43,114 bases of DNA, taken from NCBI GenBank assembly GCA_041287335.1, contig JBEULM010000010.1, positions 1 through 43,114 on the forward strand, read 5' to 3'. A program made the position numbers and the translations under genes. Under the pieces are notes generated by a model. The model had not been told where the DNA came from. It searched no databases and worked only from the letters and a program-made list of their open reading frames with translations. The stretch comes from Hydrogenobacter sp. Lineage in GTDB: Bacteria; Aquificota; Aquificia; Aquificales; Aquificaceae. Below, piece after piece: positions 9,652-18,464 of the stretch (position 1 is its first letter; every line of letters starts with the position of its first letter).

Positions 9652-10917
9652 ATGCTTTCCACAGCTTTGATCACCGACCTTTATGAGCTTACAATGGCTC
9701 AGAGCTATTTAGAAAGTGGTAAATTGGGAAAGGCAGTCTTCAGTCTCTTTGTAAGAAAGCTTCCTAAAAATAGGAACTTTTTAGTATCGTGCGGACTTGA
9801 GACTTTACTTGAATACATAGAGAAGTTTAGGTTCAAAGATGAGGAGCTGATGTATCTCAAAAGCTTGAAGATCTTCAAAGATAGCTTTCTTGATTACCTC
9901 AGAGAGTACGAGTTTAGAGGAAGCATATACGCCATACCTGAAGGGAGGATAGTTTTCCAGAATGAGCCTATCGTGCAGGTAGAGGCTTCGCTTCCCGATG
10001 CTCAGATCCTTGAGACCTTGGTTATAAACGTGATACACTTTCAAACTCTTTCAGCCTCAAAAGCTGTCAGGAGTTATTTAGTTTCAAAAGGTAAAACCCT
10101 CATAGACTTTGGTTTGAGAAGGGCACACATGCCTGAAGCTGGGCTTTATGCGGCAAGGGCAGGTTATATAGCTGGGTTTGAAGGTAGTTCAAACCTCCTT
10201 GCAGGTATGAAGTTTGGCATACCTGTCTTTGGCACGATGGCACACTCTTTCGTAATGGTATTTGATGAGGAGATAGACGCCTTCAGAGCCTTTGCCAGAT
10301 CCTTTCCAGATAGAACGGTGCTTTTAGTAGACACTTACGATACTCTGGAGGGAGCAAAAAAGGCAGTCAAGCTAATGAAGGAAGGTATCAAGATAGTAGG
10401 TGTGAGACTTGATAGCGGGGATATAGAGGAACTTTCAAAGGGTGTTAGGAAGATATTTGATACGGAAGGCTTTAAGGATGTAAAAATAGTAGTGAGTGGA
10501 GGTGTTGATGAGTATGACATACAAAGGTGGCTCTCCGCAGGTTGTCCCATAGATGCTTTCGGTGTTGGAACCAAGTTTATAACATCCGAGGATGCCCCCT
10601 ACCTTGATATAGCTTATAAGCTGGTTGAGTATGAAGGAAAACCTAAGTACAAGCTCAGTCCGGGAAAGGAAACTTTTCCATACAAGAGGCAAGTAATAAG
10701 ACATTACGCTGGTGAGAAGATGGAGTATGATCAGGTGGTGCGGTACACAGAAGATGGCTTAGTTCGGCTAATACTTCATGAAGGCAAACTGAAAAAAAAA
10801 CTTCCTACGCTCTTAGAGATAAGGGAAACGCTTATGGAGGAACTAAAAAGCCTTCCTGAAAGTCTCGCTTCTCTTGAAAAATCCGAATACACGGTAAAAA
10901 TAGAACACATACCTTAA
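9652..10917 (+). CDS. pncB: Nicotinate phosphoribosyltransferase
   Basis: Joins nicotinate to PRPP to form nicotinate mononucleotide, the salvage entry into NAD. The 421 residues carry the family opening ITDLYELTMAQSYLESG, the central FGLRRAHMPEAGLYAARAG containing the conserved R-R segment, GTMAHSFVM and the C-terminal VRLDSGDIEELSKGVR...SGGVDEY block. Length suggests the shorter prokaryotic class of the family. With nadD elsewhere in this window, the mononucleotide can be carried on to NAD. A run of nine A (10792-10800) lies inside the reading frame, encoding the lysines of KLKKKLP. Confidence 0.95.
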   Translation: MLSTALITDLYELTMAQSYLESGKLGKAVFSLFVRKLPKNRNFLVSCGLETLLEYIEKFRFKDEELMYLKSLKIFKDSFLDYLREYEFRGSIYAIPEGRIVFQNEPIVQVEASLPDAQILETLVINVIHFQTLSASKAVRSYLVSKGKTLIDFGLRRAHMPEAGLYAARAGYIAGFEGSSNLLAGMKFGIPVFGTMAHSFVMVFDEEIDAFRAFARSFPDRTVLLVDTYDTLEGAKKAVKLMKEGIKIVGVRLDSGDIEELSKGVRKIFDTEGFKDVKIVVSGGVDEYDIQRWLSAGCPIDAFGVGTKFITSEDAPYLDIAYKLVEYEGKPKYKLSPGKETFPYKRQVIRHYAGEKMEYDQVVRYTEDGLVRLILHEGKLKKKLPTLLEIRETLMEELKSLPESLASLEKSEYTVKIEHIP

Positions 10918-10923
10918 ATATCT

Positions 10924-12648
10924 ATGAAGTACGTTACTTTAGCTACTGCAGGGCATGTGGATCATGGAAAGACGTCGCTCATAAAGGCACTTACAAACAT
11001 TGATACCGATAGATTGCCCCAAGAGAAAGAAAGAGGTATGAGCATAGATATAGGCTTTGCGTTTATTGACTATCCTCAGATAAATACGAGAGTGGAGATC
11101 ATAGACATACCTGGACACGAAAGGTTTCTCAAAAATGCCATTGCAGGACTTTCAAGCGCTCAGGGGGTTTTGCTCGTGATAGATACTAACGAAGGTATTA
11201 TGCCTCAAACGATCCAACATGTAAACCTCATGAAAAGTTTTGGGATATACCACTGTCTGGTTGTGCTTACAAAGATAGACAGGTCAGATCCTATGCTCGT
11301 ACAGATTGTTAAAGAGTATGTAGAGGAATTCTTAAGCAAGGAAGGAGTAATGTGTTTTGGTTTTTTCCCAGTTTCATCAACCGAAGGAACGGGGCTTGAA
11401 GAACTAAGAGAAGGTATAGGGAGTTATGTGAGAGATTTGAAAGAACCCGATTGGGATGCCTTCTTCAGGATGAATATAGATTCAGCTTTTCACGTGAAGG
11501 GTTACGGAACTGTAGTGAGGGGAAGTTGTATATCAGGCAGATTAAAAGAAGGCGATACACTTATCGCAGAGCCTATAGGAATCGAAGGTAAAGTAAGAAG
11601 AATACAGAATCACGGAAAGTTTGTTAAAGAGGGTAAGGCTGGAGAGAGGCTCGCTCTTAATATACCCGAAATGGATACCAAATTAATAGAGAGGGGCTTT
11701 TGGCTCGTAAAAAAAGGAGAATTGATGAAAACCAAGTTTTTGCTTATATCCACAAAAGATATAAAGCCTGGAAAGGAATACGTGTTCTTCTTCGGTATGA
11801 GGGGTGTGTCGGGCATAGCAAAACACATACAGGATGACATTTATGCTATTAAACTTTCTCAATTCGTAATATGTGCAAGAGAGGATAAGGGTCCGATACT
11901 TGATACCTCAGGTAGATATGTGGGAAGTTATACCCTTGTTCATCCTCATCCCAAGAAATTTTCTAAGAACTTCATAAAAAGACATATCACCTTATTAAAA
12001 GAGGATCTGGTAAATTACCAAATTATTGAAGGGGGTTTAAAGGGTGTAAATTTGAAAGAGATAAGCGCATCCTTAGGAAAAGCTATAAATCCTCAACATT
12101 TGCATGGAGTACGCATAGGTATGTTTATATATTCAGCACATATAATAGGAGAGCTTAGGAATAAGCTTGTACAACTTCTTGAAATGCACAAAGGTATGAT
12201 GAGACTTGCTGAGGCTAAAAGCAAGCTTAGGGTGAGTGATGAGGTACTTAGCTATCTTCTTAAAGAGACGAGAGGCTACACCGTGGTTGAGGGATACATA
12301 ATCAATGAGAAAAAGGCGGATATTGAGGCACTTGAAAGCTTCAAGAAGCTCATCCAGGCTATGAAAGATGGTATAAAGGAGGAGAGGGAACTGATAGCTT
12401 TTAAAGACATACTGAGTCTTGCTGTTAGAAAGGGATACGTGCATAGTTTAGGTGAATTTCTGTATATTAGCGATACACTTTTTAACGAGTTTGTAAACAA
12501 GCTCAGACAGTTGGGAGAAACCTTTAATATACAGCAGGCTAAGGAAAAGCTCGGACTCACGAGGAAGTATCTCATACCTTTGCTTGAGTATATGGATAGA
12601 AAGGGTCTTACCGTAAGGGAAGAACAAGTGAGGAGATTTTTAAGATGA
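10924..12648 (+). CDS. selB: Selenocysteine-specific elongation factor
   Basis: GTPase that carries selenocysteyl-tRNA to UGA codons marked by a SECIS hairpin. G1 GHVDHGKTS, the switch segment ERGMSIDIGFAFID, G3 DIPGHERF and G4 TKID are all present in the EF-Tu-like half (to about 340). The C-terminal part (about 380-574) is winged-helix-like and ends in a segment typical of the SECIS-binding repeat (LGLTRKYLIPLLEYMDRKG). At 574 residues it is a little shorter than E. coli SelB (614). It begins six bases after pncB and its stop overlaps the selA start as ATGA. Confidence 0.95.
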   Translation: MKYVTLATAGHVDHGKTSLIKALTNIDTDRLPQEKERGMSIDIGFAFIDYPQINTRVEIIDIPGHERFLKNAIAGLSSAQGVLLVIDTNEGIMPQTIQHVNLMKSFGIYHCLVVLTKIDRSDPMLVQIVKEYVEEFLSKEGVMCFGFFPVSSTEGTGLEELREGIGSYVRDLKEPDWDAFFRMNIDSAFHVKGYGTVVRGSCISGRLKEGDTLIAEPIGIEGKVRRIQNHGKFVKEGKAGERLALNIPEMDTKLIERGFWLVKKGELMKTKFLLISTKDIKPGKEYVFFFGMRGVSGIAKHIQDDIYAIKLSQFVICAREDKGPILDTSGRYVGSYTLVHPHPKKFSKNFIKRHITLLKEDLVNYQIIEGGLKGVNLKEISASLGKAINPQHLHGVRIGMFIYSAHIIGELRNKLVQLLEMHKGMMRLAEAKSKLRVSDEVLSYLLKETRGYTVVEGYIINEKKADIEALESFKKLIQAMKDGIKEERELIAFKDILSLAVRKGYVHSLGEFLYISDTLFNEFVNKLRQLGETFNIQQAKEKLGLTRKYLIPLLEYMDRKGLTVREEQVRRFLR

Positions 12649-13991
12649 AAGAAGATCTGCTAAGATCACTACCTCAGGTATCAAAACTCTTAGAACTATA
12701 CAAAGGTAAGTATCCGGAGGTTTACATAAGAGAGGCTATAAAAGAGGTGCTTGACACCTTTCGCAGAGAGATAAAGGAGGGTAAGAGAAACACTTTAAGG
12801 GATCTTCATGACCATATACAAAGGCGCATACATGAGAAAACCCATACTAAGCTGAAGAGAGTTATAAATGCAACCGGTGTCGTTATAAACACCAATCTTG
12901 GGAGGTCACCGCTCGCACAAGAGGTGGCAGAATTTGTAAAGTACATAGCTTCAGGTTACTCCAATCTGGAATACGATCTTGAGGAAGGCAAAAGAGGTTC
13001 AAGGTCTAAGCTTGTGGAGGAATATCTTATACATCTTACAGGCTGTGAATCAGCTTTTGTGGTAAATAACAACGCGAGCGCGGTATTTTTGGTGCTTAAC
13101 ACGCTTGCTAACGGTAGGGAGGTAGTTGTCTCAAGGGGAGAACTTGTAGAGATAGGTGGGGGTTTTCGCATACCGGATATAATGAGAGCAAGCGGTGCAA
13201 AGCTTGTTGAAATAGGAACCACCAACAAGACGAGAATAGAGGATTATAAAAAAGCTATAACTGAGAATACAGCACTGCTCATGAAGGTTCACAAAAGCAA
13301 TTTCTATATGGAGGGATTTGTAGATGAGGTTAAAGCTGAAGAACTTTTGGATCTCGGTATACCTGTATATTACGATGCTGGAAGTGGAATGCTTTTGGAT
13401 ATAAAAAAGTTGGGAGTAAACTTCAATGAGCCTGACTTTAAAAGTTGCATACAAAAGGGCATACACTTAGTATCCGGAAGCGGAGACAAACTCTTGGGAG
13501 GTCCGCAGGCAGGAATTATCTTAGGTAAGAGGGATCTGATAGAGCCTATAAAGAAGAATCCTCTCAGCAGGATAGTTAGAATAGACAAAATGACCCTTTC
13601 AGCCCTTGAAATGACTTTGAGGTTTTATATGGAGGGAAGGTATTTAGACATCCCCATTTTAAAGATGCTCACTTACAAAACTTCCCATCTGAAAAGGCGA
13701 GCTTTGAAGCTTATGAGATCTATTGAAAAAAGTGTGCCGGAATTTGAAGTTCAACTCGTAAGAGATACATCTAAATGCGGAGGAGGTGCTCTTCCCGAGC
13801 TGAAGCTTGAAACATACTGCGTTGCGATCAAACACAAGAAACTCACACCTTACGAGCTTGACAAAAGACTCAAAAATCTTGACACACCTATAATAGGTAG
13901 AATAAGAGAAGACAACCTTCTACTTGATGTGAGGACTATACTGGATGATGAGTTGAAATTAATACCTTACTTGCTTGCGAAGATCCTATAA
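12645..13991 (+). CDS. selA: L-seryl-tRNA(Sec) selenium transferase
   Basis: PLP enzyme that converts seryl-tRNA(Sec) to selenocysteyl-tRNA(Sec) with selenophosphate. The 448 residues show the family signature INATGVVINTNLGRSPL (about 74-90) and the PLP lysine Lys282 in GSGDKLLGGPQAG. It is coupled to selB by an ATGA overlap, so the two make one unit. The partners selC (tRNA-Sec) and selD (selenophosphate synthetase) are not in the window. Its last six bases overlap the convergent GcvH-like gene. Confidence 0.96.
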   Translation: MKEDLLRSLPQVSKLLELYKGKYPEVYIREAIKEVLDTFRREIKEGKRNTLRDLHDHIQRRIHEKTHTKLKRVINATGVVINTNLGRSPLAQEVAEFVKYIASGYSNLEYDLEEGKRGSRSKLVEEYLIHLTGCESAFVVNNNASAVFLVLNTLANGREVVVSRGELVEIGGGFRIPDIMRASGAKLVEIGTTNKTRIEDYKKAITENTALLMKVHKSNFYMEGFVDEVKAEELLDLGIPVYYDAGSGMLLDIKKLGVNFNEPDFKSCIQKGIHLVSGSGDKLLGGPQAGIILGKRDLIEPIKKNPLSRIVRIDKMTLSALEMTLRFYMEGRYLDIPILKMLTYKTSHLKRRALKLMRSIEKSVPEFEVQLVRDTSKCGGGALPELKLETYCVAIKHKKLTPYELDKRLKNLDTPIIGRIREDNLLLDVRTILDDELKLIPYLLAKIL

Positions 13992-14435
13992 ACTTTTACA
14001 CTCAACTCCTTCCTTGTCAATGTATTCCTTCATCTTCCTGAGAGCTTCCTCACCAGTGGTAAGATCCTTGAGATCCTTTTCAAGATTCGTAGGTTTGAGC
14101 CTGGCTATCCATCCTTTACCGTATGGATCGTCGTTAATGAGATCAGGAGTATCAAAGAGAATCTCGTTTCTTTCTATAACCTCACCTTCTATTACCGCAG
14201 GAACTGGACCTGTCCATTTGCCACTCTCAAGGCTTGCGATAGGCTTCCCTTTCTGCACGTACTTGCCCGGCGCTTTTATCCTAACATTCACCATCCTTCC
14301 TGCCCTTGTCTGTCCTATATCTGTTGCACCAACTCGGACACTACCATCAGACTCAAGCCTATACCATACTTGATTTTCTATATCGTAATACAGATCCAAA
14401 GGTATCCTACAGCCCCTATAGACTGTGTCACTCAT
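13986..14435 (-). CDS. GcvH-like lipoate-carrier protein
   Basis: A 149-residue single lipoyl-domain protein of the glycine-cleavage H family. Seen: the family N terminus IPLDLYYDIENQVWYRLE, VRVGATDIGQTRAGRM, and the lipoylation loop ESGKWTGPV with Lys73 as the probable lipoyl site. True GcvH usually has ESVK-A at this loop; ESGKW is unlike it. Aquificales carry several GcvH paralogues, and related lipoate-binding proteins of sulfur oxidizers work with sHdr, so the partner may not be the glycine cleavage system. The ATG at 14435 is chosen because it overlaps the stop of the aldolase gene (ATGAGTGA); longer in-frame versions lie inside that gene. No gcvT or gcvP is nearby. Confidence 0.85.
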   Translation of the reverse strand: MSDTVYRGCRIPLDLYYDIENQVWYRLESDGSVRVGATDIGQTRAGRMVNVRIKAPGKYVQKGKPIASLESGKWTGPVPAVIEGEVIERNEILFDTPDLINDDPYGKGWIARLKPTNLEKDLKDLTTGEEALRKMKEYIDKEGVECKSL

Positions 14436-14973
14436 CAAGCAGTATTTTACACGAATGTTCAAGTACGGATATATGACTGTAAGCATAAAAAGGTTCTGTA
14501 TCAGCTGAGAAAACACCGTGACCGCGTACCGAAAGTATATTCTCCTTTTTCAGGATTTGCGCTACAGCTTGTGCAAGCTCATAGCTTCCAGAAGGAAGCT
14601 CAGGAATAACATGCACCCTTCTGAGAAGATCCCTTCCTTCACTATCTTTGGGAACTATGAGGTCAGATGTAAAGGAAAGTTTTACCGTTAATGGCGGGTG
14701 AGCGTGTACTAAGGCTCTTTTATCCGTTTTCAGATATACCGCCCTATGAACGGTGAGTTCCGACGATGCCCTCTCATCGAGGAGACTTTCCTTCTCTACA
14801 TCCAACAGAATGAAATCTTCCTTTGTGAGCATTCCAAGGTGCGATCCCCTCCTTGTAATGAGAAGCTTTGTACCTATCCTGACGGAAAGGTTGCCTGCTC
14901 TCGCATCCACAAGCCCTTCCTCAAAGAGGAGCTTACCAATAGCGATAAGCTTCTTCACATAATGGTTTAGCAT
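14428..14973 (-). CDS. Class II aldolase/adducin-family protein
   Basis: Zinc-dependent aldolase or dehydratase of the L-fuculose-phosphate aldolase fold; the substrate is unknown. The catalytic set is intact: GNLS at 27-30, catalytic Glu72 after ASS, zinc ligands His90 and His92 (HAHPP) and His152 (RGHGVF). At 181 residues it is shorter than FucA (about 215), as in many small class II members. MtnB-like or fuculose-phosphate aldolase roles are possible, but nothing around it settles this. A TAAAAT box within the end of the preceding hemW-like gene lies nine bases before the ATG; the 3' end overlaps the GcvH-like gene by eight bases. Confidence 0.85.
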   Translation of the reverse strand: MLNHYVKKLIAIGKLLFEEGLVDARAGNLSVRIGTKLLITRRGSHLGMLTKEDFILLDVEKESLLDERASSELTVHRAVYLKTDKRALVHAHPPLTVKLSFTSDLIVPKDSEGRDLLRRVHVIPELPSGSYELAQAVAQILKKENILSVRGHGVFSADTEPFYAYSHISVLEHSCKILLDE

Positions 14974-14977
14974 CGTA

Positions 14978-16081
14978 CTACAATTTTATCCTCAAGCTCT
15001 CAAAAATTCTCAGGAGTATTTCGTTAATAACAAGCATACCTTCCTCTTTAAGTCTAAGCCCACTGTCGGTGCTTTCAAAAAACACCAGAAGATCTTCCGG
15101 TATTAGCTGTGTATACTCTTTCGGAATGCCGAGGCTGGTTCTGAGCCTTGTAAAAAGCCTGTCTTTAAAAAGCTCTACCCCTTCAAGCACTTCCCTATAA
15201 ATAGCAGGTTTTTCACCTCTTTTTAGCATCTCAATGTATTTAAAAAGGTTTTTGGTATTTCCAAATCTTACGTTATCTATGAAGCTCCATGCGGACACAC
15301 CTATACCCAAGAACTCCTTTCCCAGCCAATAAGAGAGGTTGTGTTTGCACTCGTAACCTGAAAAAGCAAAGTTGGAAATCTCATAATGTTCAAAACCGAG
15401 TTCTTTGAGTCCGTTCACGAGAAAGCTGTACATGTCCGCTATTTGATCGTCACCTAAAAGTTTTAAACTTCCCTTTGCAACAAGCTCTCCAAAAAGGGTG
15501 TCTTCGTATGGTGTAAGAAGATAGCAGGATACGTGTTTGACAGGAAGATCCTCCAAAAACTTTAGTTCTTCTTCAAGGTCCTTCATACTCTGATTTGGGT
15601 AAGCGTATATGAGGTCAACATTTATGTTATCTATTTGAGCTTTGAAAGCTGACATTATGCAATCTAATGAGTCTTTTACGGTGTGCCTCCTTCCCAAAGC
15701 TTTAAGTCCTTTCTCCTTGAAGCTCTGAACACCTATACTTACACGGTTTATCCCTATCTGAGCTATTCTTTTAAAGTCATCTTCTCTGTACGTTTCAGGG
15801 TTGCACTCTAAGGTAATTTCCTCCACCTTACGGATATCCACTATGGAAGAGAGATTCTTGAAAAACTCTTCATAAAGGGAAGGATTCAAAAGTGAGGGAG
15901 TGCCACCTCCCAAGTAGATGGTTCTGAGGGAAAAGTTCGCTCCTTTATAAAGTTCTAACTCTTTTATGAGAAGCTTTAGGTATTCCCCGTGAGAGACAAA
16001 AGATTGCGTGAAAGATACAAAGTCACAGTACGGACACTTATAAGAACAGAAGGGTATATGTATATAAAGAGCCTCTATCAT
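14978..16081 (-). CDS. hemW: HemW-like radical SAM protein
   Basis: Radical SAM protein of the HemN/HemW group. The iron-sulfur motif is Cys12, Cys16, Cys19 (CSYKCPYCDF), followed by LGGGTPSLL, ECNPE and RVSIGVQSF. The short N terminus starting directly with LYIHIPFC, the CPYCDF ending and the length of 367 favour HemW, a haem chaperone, over the true oxygen-independent coproporphyrinogen oxidase HemN, which is longer. The ATG overlaps the rodA stop as ATGA. Haem delivery would fit an organism with a di-haem peroxidase, though the link is not direct. Confidence 0.9.
   Translation of the reverse strand: MIEALYIHIPFCSYKCPYCDFVSFTQSFVSHGEYLKLLIKELELYKGANFSLRTIYLGGGTPSLLNPSLYEEFFKNLSSIVDIRKVEEITLECNPETYREDDFKRIAQIGINRVSIGVQSFKEKGLKALGRRHTVKDSLDCIMSAFKAQIDNINVDLIYAYPNQSMKDLEEELKFLEDLPVKHVSCYLLTPYEDTLFGELVAKGSLKLLGDDQIADMYSFLVNGLKELGFEHYEISNFAFSGYECKHNLSYWLGKEFLGIGVSAWSFIDNVRFGNTKNLFKYIEMLKRGEKPAIYREVLEGVELFKDRLFTRLRTSLGIPKEYTQLIPEDLLVFFESTDSGLRLKEEGMLVINEILLRIFESLRIKL
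14983..14988 (-). promoter_or_regulatory. Possible -10 box of the class II aldolase
   Basis: TAAAAT on the minus strand inside the last codons of the hemW-like gene, nine bases before the aldolase ATG. Its position agrees with other gene heads, but it has no clear -35 and may be chance. Confidence 0.3.
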
Positions 16082-17184
16082 ATTTTCTCCTCAAAGTGTA
16101 TATCCTTTAATCTATACTCCCTAACTATAGAAAAACAAACCCCGAGCATAAGGCTAAAAGTGAGTATACTGCTTCCACCAAAGCTCACAAAAGGTAAAGG
16201 GATACCTACAACTGGCATAAGTCCCATAGTCATCATAAGGTTGACAAACACCTGAAAGAGGAAAAGAGATACAGCACCACCCAAAAAAAGCCTCTGCGTT
16301 CCATCGTAAAGGCGCACACCGTAAAGGGTAAGCCTATATATAAAGAGAAAATACAGGGATACAAGAAAGGCACTCAACAAAAATCCCCATTCTTCGGCTA
16401 TAACGGAAAATATGAAGTCCGTATGCTTCTCGGGAAGAAATAGAAGGTGTGCCTGTGTACCCCTCAAAAAACCCTTACCGCTCACCCCCCCCGAACCTAC
16501 CGCTATTATAGACTGGATTAGCTGGTATCCGCTCCCGGAGTAATCGGCATAAGGATCAATAACCGCAAGTATCCTCTCCTTTTGATAATCTTTGAGAAAG
16601 TGCCAAAGCAGAGGTGAGAGTACTCCAAACGTCGCCCCAATTATAAAGAAAAATCTCAGACGTACACCTTTAAAAAAGAGTAAAGCCATGAGAATAATTC
16701 CGTAAGATATGGCTGTTCCGAGATCCGGCTGTTTCAACGTTAGGAGTGCAGGCATAGCAAAGGCAAGTATAAGTATAAAGGATTCTTTACTCACACTTCT
16801 CTTTATGTGTCCGAGTACATAAGTGGCAAAAAGGAGAAGGGAAAATTTCATAAATTCGGAGGGCTGTAAACTTAAAGGACCCAGATCTAGCCACCTTTTA
16901 GCTCCGTACACAGTCTTTCCAAAAAGAGGTACCAAAACCAAAAAGAAAAGATTTAGCATGTATATAACTGTTGCCAGATCGTAAATAGAGCGAAAGTTTC
17001 TTAGGCTAAGCGCAAATAAAACGAGCCATCCGAATAGCATATACAGAACCTGCTTTACAAAAAGTGGGGATATACCTCCTTTGTAGGTAGCACTGAAAAC
17101 GCCTATCAATCCTATGAGTTGTATTAAAAGTAACGTAAGCAAAAGGATGGGATCTACACCCTTTAAAAATTTTCTAAGCCTCAT
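16078..17184 (-). CDS. rodA: RodA-type peptidoglycan glycosyltransferase
   Basis: SEDS-family membrane enzyme that polymerises glycan strands during cell elongation. The 368 residues hold about ten membrane segments with the family motifs KRWLDLGPLSLQPSEFMKF, YQLIQSIIAVGSGGVSGKGF and the C-terminal VGIPLPFVSFGGSS. RodA rather than FtsW is favoured by the short N terminus; no divisome genes are near. The ATG at 17184 overlaps the end of the preceding zinc-ribbon gene; a GTG at 17202 is an alternative, and neither has a clear ribosome site. A run of eight G on the coding strand (16492-16485) lies in the GSGG motif. Confidence 0.93.
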   Translation of the reverse strand: MRLRKFLKGVDPILLLTLLLIQLIGLIGVFSATYKGGISPLFVKQVLYMLFGWLVLFALSLRNFRSIYDLATVIYMLNLFFLVLVPLFGKTVYGAKRWLDLGPLSLQPSEFMKFSLLLFATYVLGHIKRSVSKESFILILAFAMPALLTLKQPDLGTAISYGIILMALLFFKGVRLRFFFIIGATFGVLSPLLWHFLKDYQKERILAVIDPYADYSGSGYQLIQSIIAVGSGGVSGKGFLRGTQAHLLFLPEKHTDFIFSVIAEEWGFLLSAFLVSLYFLFIYRLTLYGVRLYDGTQRLFLGGAVSLFLFQVFVNLMMTMGLMPVVGIPLPFVSFGGSSILTFSLMLGVCFSIVREYRLKDIHFEEKI

Positions 17185-17881
17185 AATAAAGAATTCTCGC
17201 ACAATTAGGACACTTGACTATTTGTCCGGATACGGCTTTTGAGTATAGTGTAGCTGGAAGCCTCATACCACAACCACCGCATGCTCCAAAGCTTATAATC
17301 GGGACTATTACAGGATGTTCCACTTCCCTTTTTAGGAAGTCATACTCACGAAGTGCTTGCGTGGAAATCTCCTCTCTGATCTTTGCCTCTTCCCTTTTTA
17401 AATTCTCAAGCTTCCTTGATATGCTTTCCTTTTCAAAAACTATGTGTTCAATTTCCTCTTTTAACTCCCTATATTTTCTCTCAAAAGTCTTCTTTTGGCT
17501 TGCGTAAGTACTTTCCTTTTCTTTTCTATCCATTTCAAGTTTCTTTAACCTTTCATTCAGCTTTATAATACGATCCTCACACTTGGCTTTCTCTCTTAGA
17601 AGTGCTTTATACTCTTGTGCCTTTCTCACCATATTGAGTCTACTTTCTGCTCTTTTTATACCTTCCCTACAGATCAGGATCTCATCGTTGATTTTTTTTG
17701 CTTCTTCATTTAATCTCTTTAGATCCAAAAGTATACTTGCCTCTTCTTCTTCAAGCTTTGAAATCTCTTTTCTAAATTTTTCTTCCTCATCTTTGAGCTT
17801 TAAGGCAGTTCTTTCAAGTCTTTTTATGCCCATTTCTATATCCTGTAACTTGAGAAGGAGTTTTAAATCTTCTCTTTTCAT
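17174..17881 (-). CDS. Coiled-coil protein with C-terminal C4 zinc ribbon (CT398/DUF164 type)
   Basis: A 235-residue protein of a widespread family without an agreed function. Residues 5-185 are an almost unbroken Lys/Glu-rich coiled coil; the C terminus has a zinc ribbon with Cys201 and Cys204 (CGGC) and Cys224 and Cys227 (CPNC). It starts directly after the hslV stop and overlaps rodA, so it belongs to an hslV-to-hemW transcription unit. No signal peptide, so cytoplasmic. A chaperone or assembly role has been suggested for relatives; I cannot assign one here. Confidence 0.85.
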   Translation of the reverse strand: MKREDLKLLLKLQDIEMGIKRLERTALKLKDEEEKFRKEISKLEEEEASILLDLKRLNEEAKKINDEILICREGIKRAESRLNMVRKAQEYKALLREKAKCEDRIIKLNERLKKLEMDRKEKESTYASQKKTFERKYRELKEEIEHIVFEKESISRKLENLKREEAKIREEISTQALREYDFLKREVEHPVIVPIISFGACGGCGMRLPATLYSKAVSGQIVKCPNCARILYYEA

Positions 17882-18418
17882 TTAAGTTACTCTTTCTATC
17901 ACAAAATTTGAGTTTGTGTATATACATATCTCGCTTGCTATCTTTAGAGCTTCTCTCACTATGTCTTCAGCGGACATATTCGTGTGTCTATAAAGGGCAA
18001 GTGCCGCTGACCTTGCATAATCTCCTCCCGAACCTATGGCTATCACAGGCTCGTCTGGTTCTATTACATCGCCGTTACCCGAAAGAAGGAGCATGTTTTC
18101 CCTATCAGCTACCAAAAGCAAAGCTTCAAGCCTTCGCAGGTATTTGTCCATCCTCCACTCTTTTGCTAACTCTACACACGCCCTCACCAAATTTCCCCTC
18201 AACTCCTCCAATTTTGCTTCCAGTCTCTCCATAAGAGCAAGCCCATCAGCTGCAGATCCAGCAAAACCTACAACTACCGAATTGTTATACAATTTCCTTA
18301 TCTTTCTAGCTCCGTGCTTTATCACAGTATGTCCCATAGTTACCTGTCCATCCCCACCTATAACAGTGATGTCATCTTTTCTAACAGCGATGATCGTAGT
18401 AGAGTGCAGTAGGTTCAT
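17882..18418 (-). CDS. hslV: HslV peptidase subunit of the HslUV protease
   Basis: Threonine peptidase that forms a double-hexamer chamber gated by the HslU ATPase. After removal of a six-residue propeptide (MNLLHS) the mature enzyme begins TTIIAVRK with the catalytic threonine; GGDGQVTMG and [11 protein letters not shown] are also typical. The ATG at 18418 gives 178 residues, the usual size; longer in-frame forms would bury the catalytic Thr and are rejected. A perfect TATAAT sits six bases before this ATG, which places the expected transcription start on the A of the start codon. The hslU gene is 17 kb away in this window, an unusual split. Confidence 0.95.
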   Translation of the reverse strand: MNLLHSTTIIAVRKDDITVIGGDGQVTMGHTVIKHGARKIRKLYNNSVVVGFAGSAADGLALMERLEAKLEELRGNLVRACVELAKEWRMDKYLRRLEALLLVADRENMLLLSGNGDVIEPDEPVIAIGSGGDYARSAALALYRHTNMSAEDIVREALKIASEICIYTNSNFVIERVT

Positions 18419-18424
18419 AATAAA

Positions 18425-18430
18425 ATTATA
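18425..18430 (-). promoter_or_regulatory. -10 box of hslV, leaderless
   Basis: TATAAT on the minus strand, six bases before the hslV ATG (tttatt between). With a standard discriminator the first transcribed base is the A of the start codon. The -35 position is weak. The box also argues against the longer upstream starts. Confidence 0.6.
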
Positions 18431-18464
18431 CGGAAAAATGTCTATAGAGTACCAGTTCTGATTA

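Noticed and set aside
14436-14516. Longer N terminus of the GcvH-like protein
   Set aside because: It lies inside the aldolase gene and does not resemble the H-protein family; the ATG at 14435 makes the usual short overlap.
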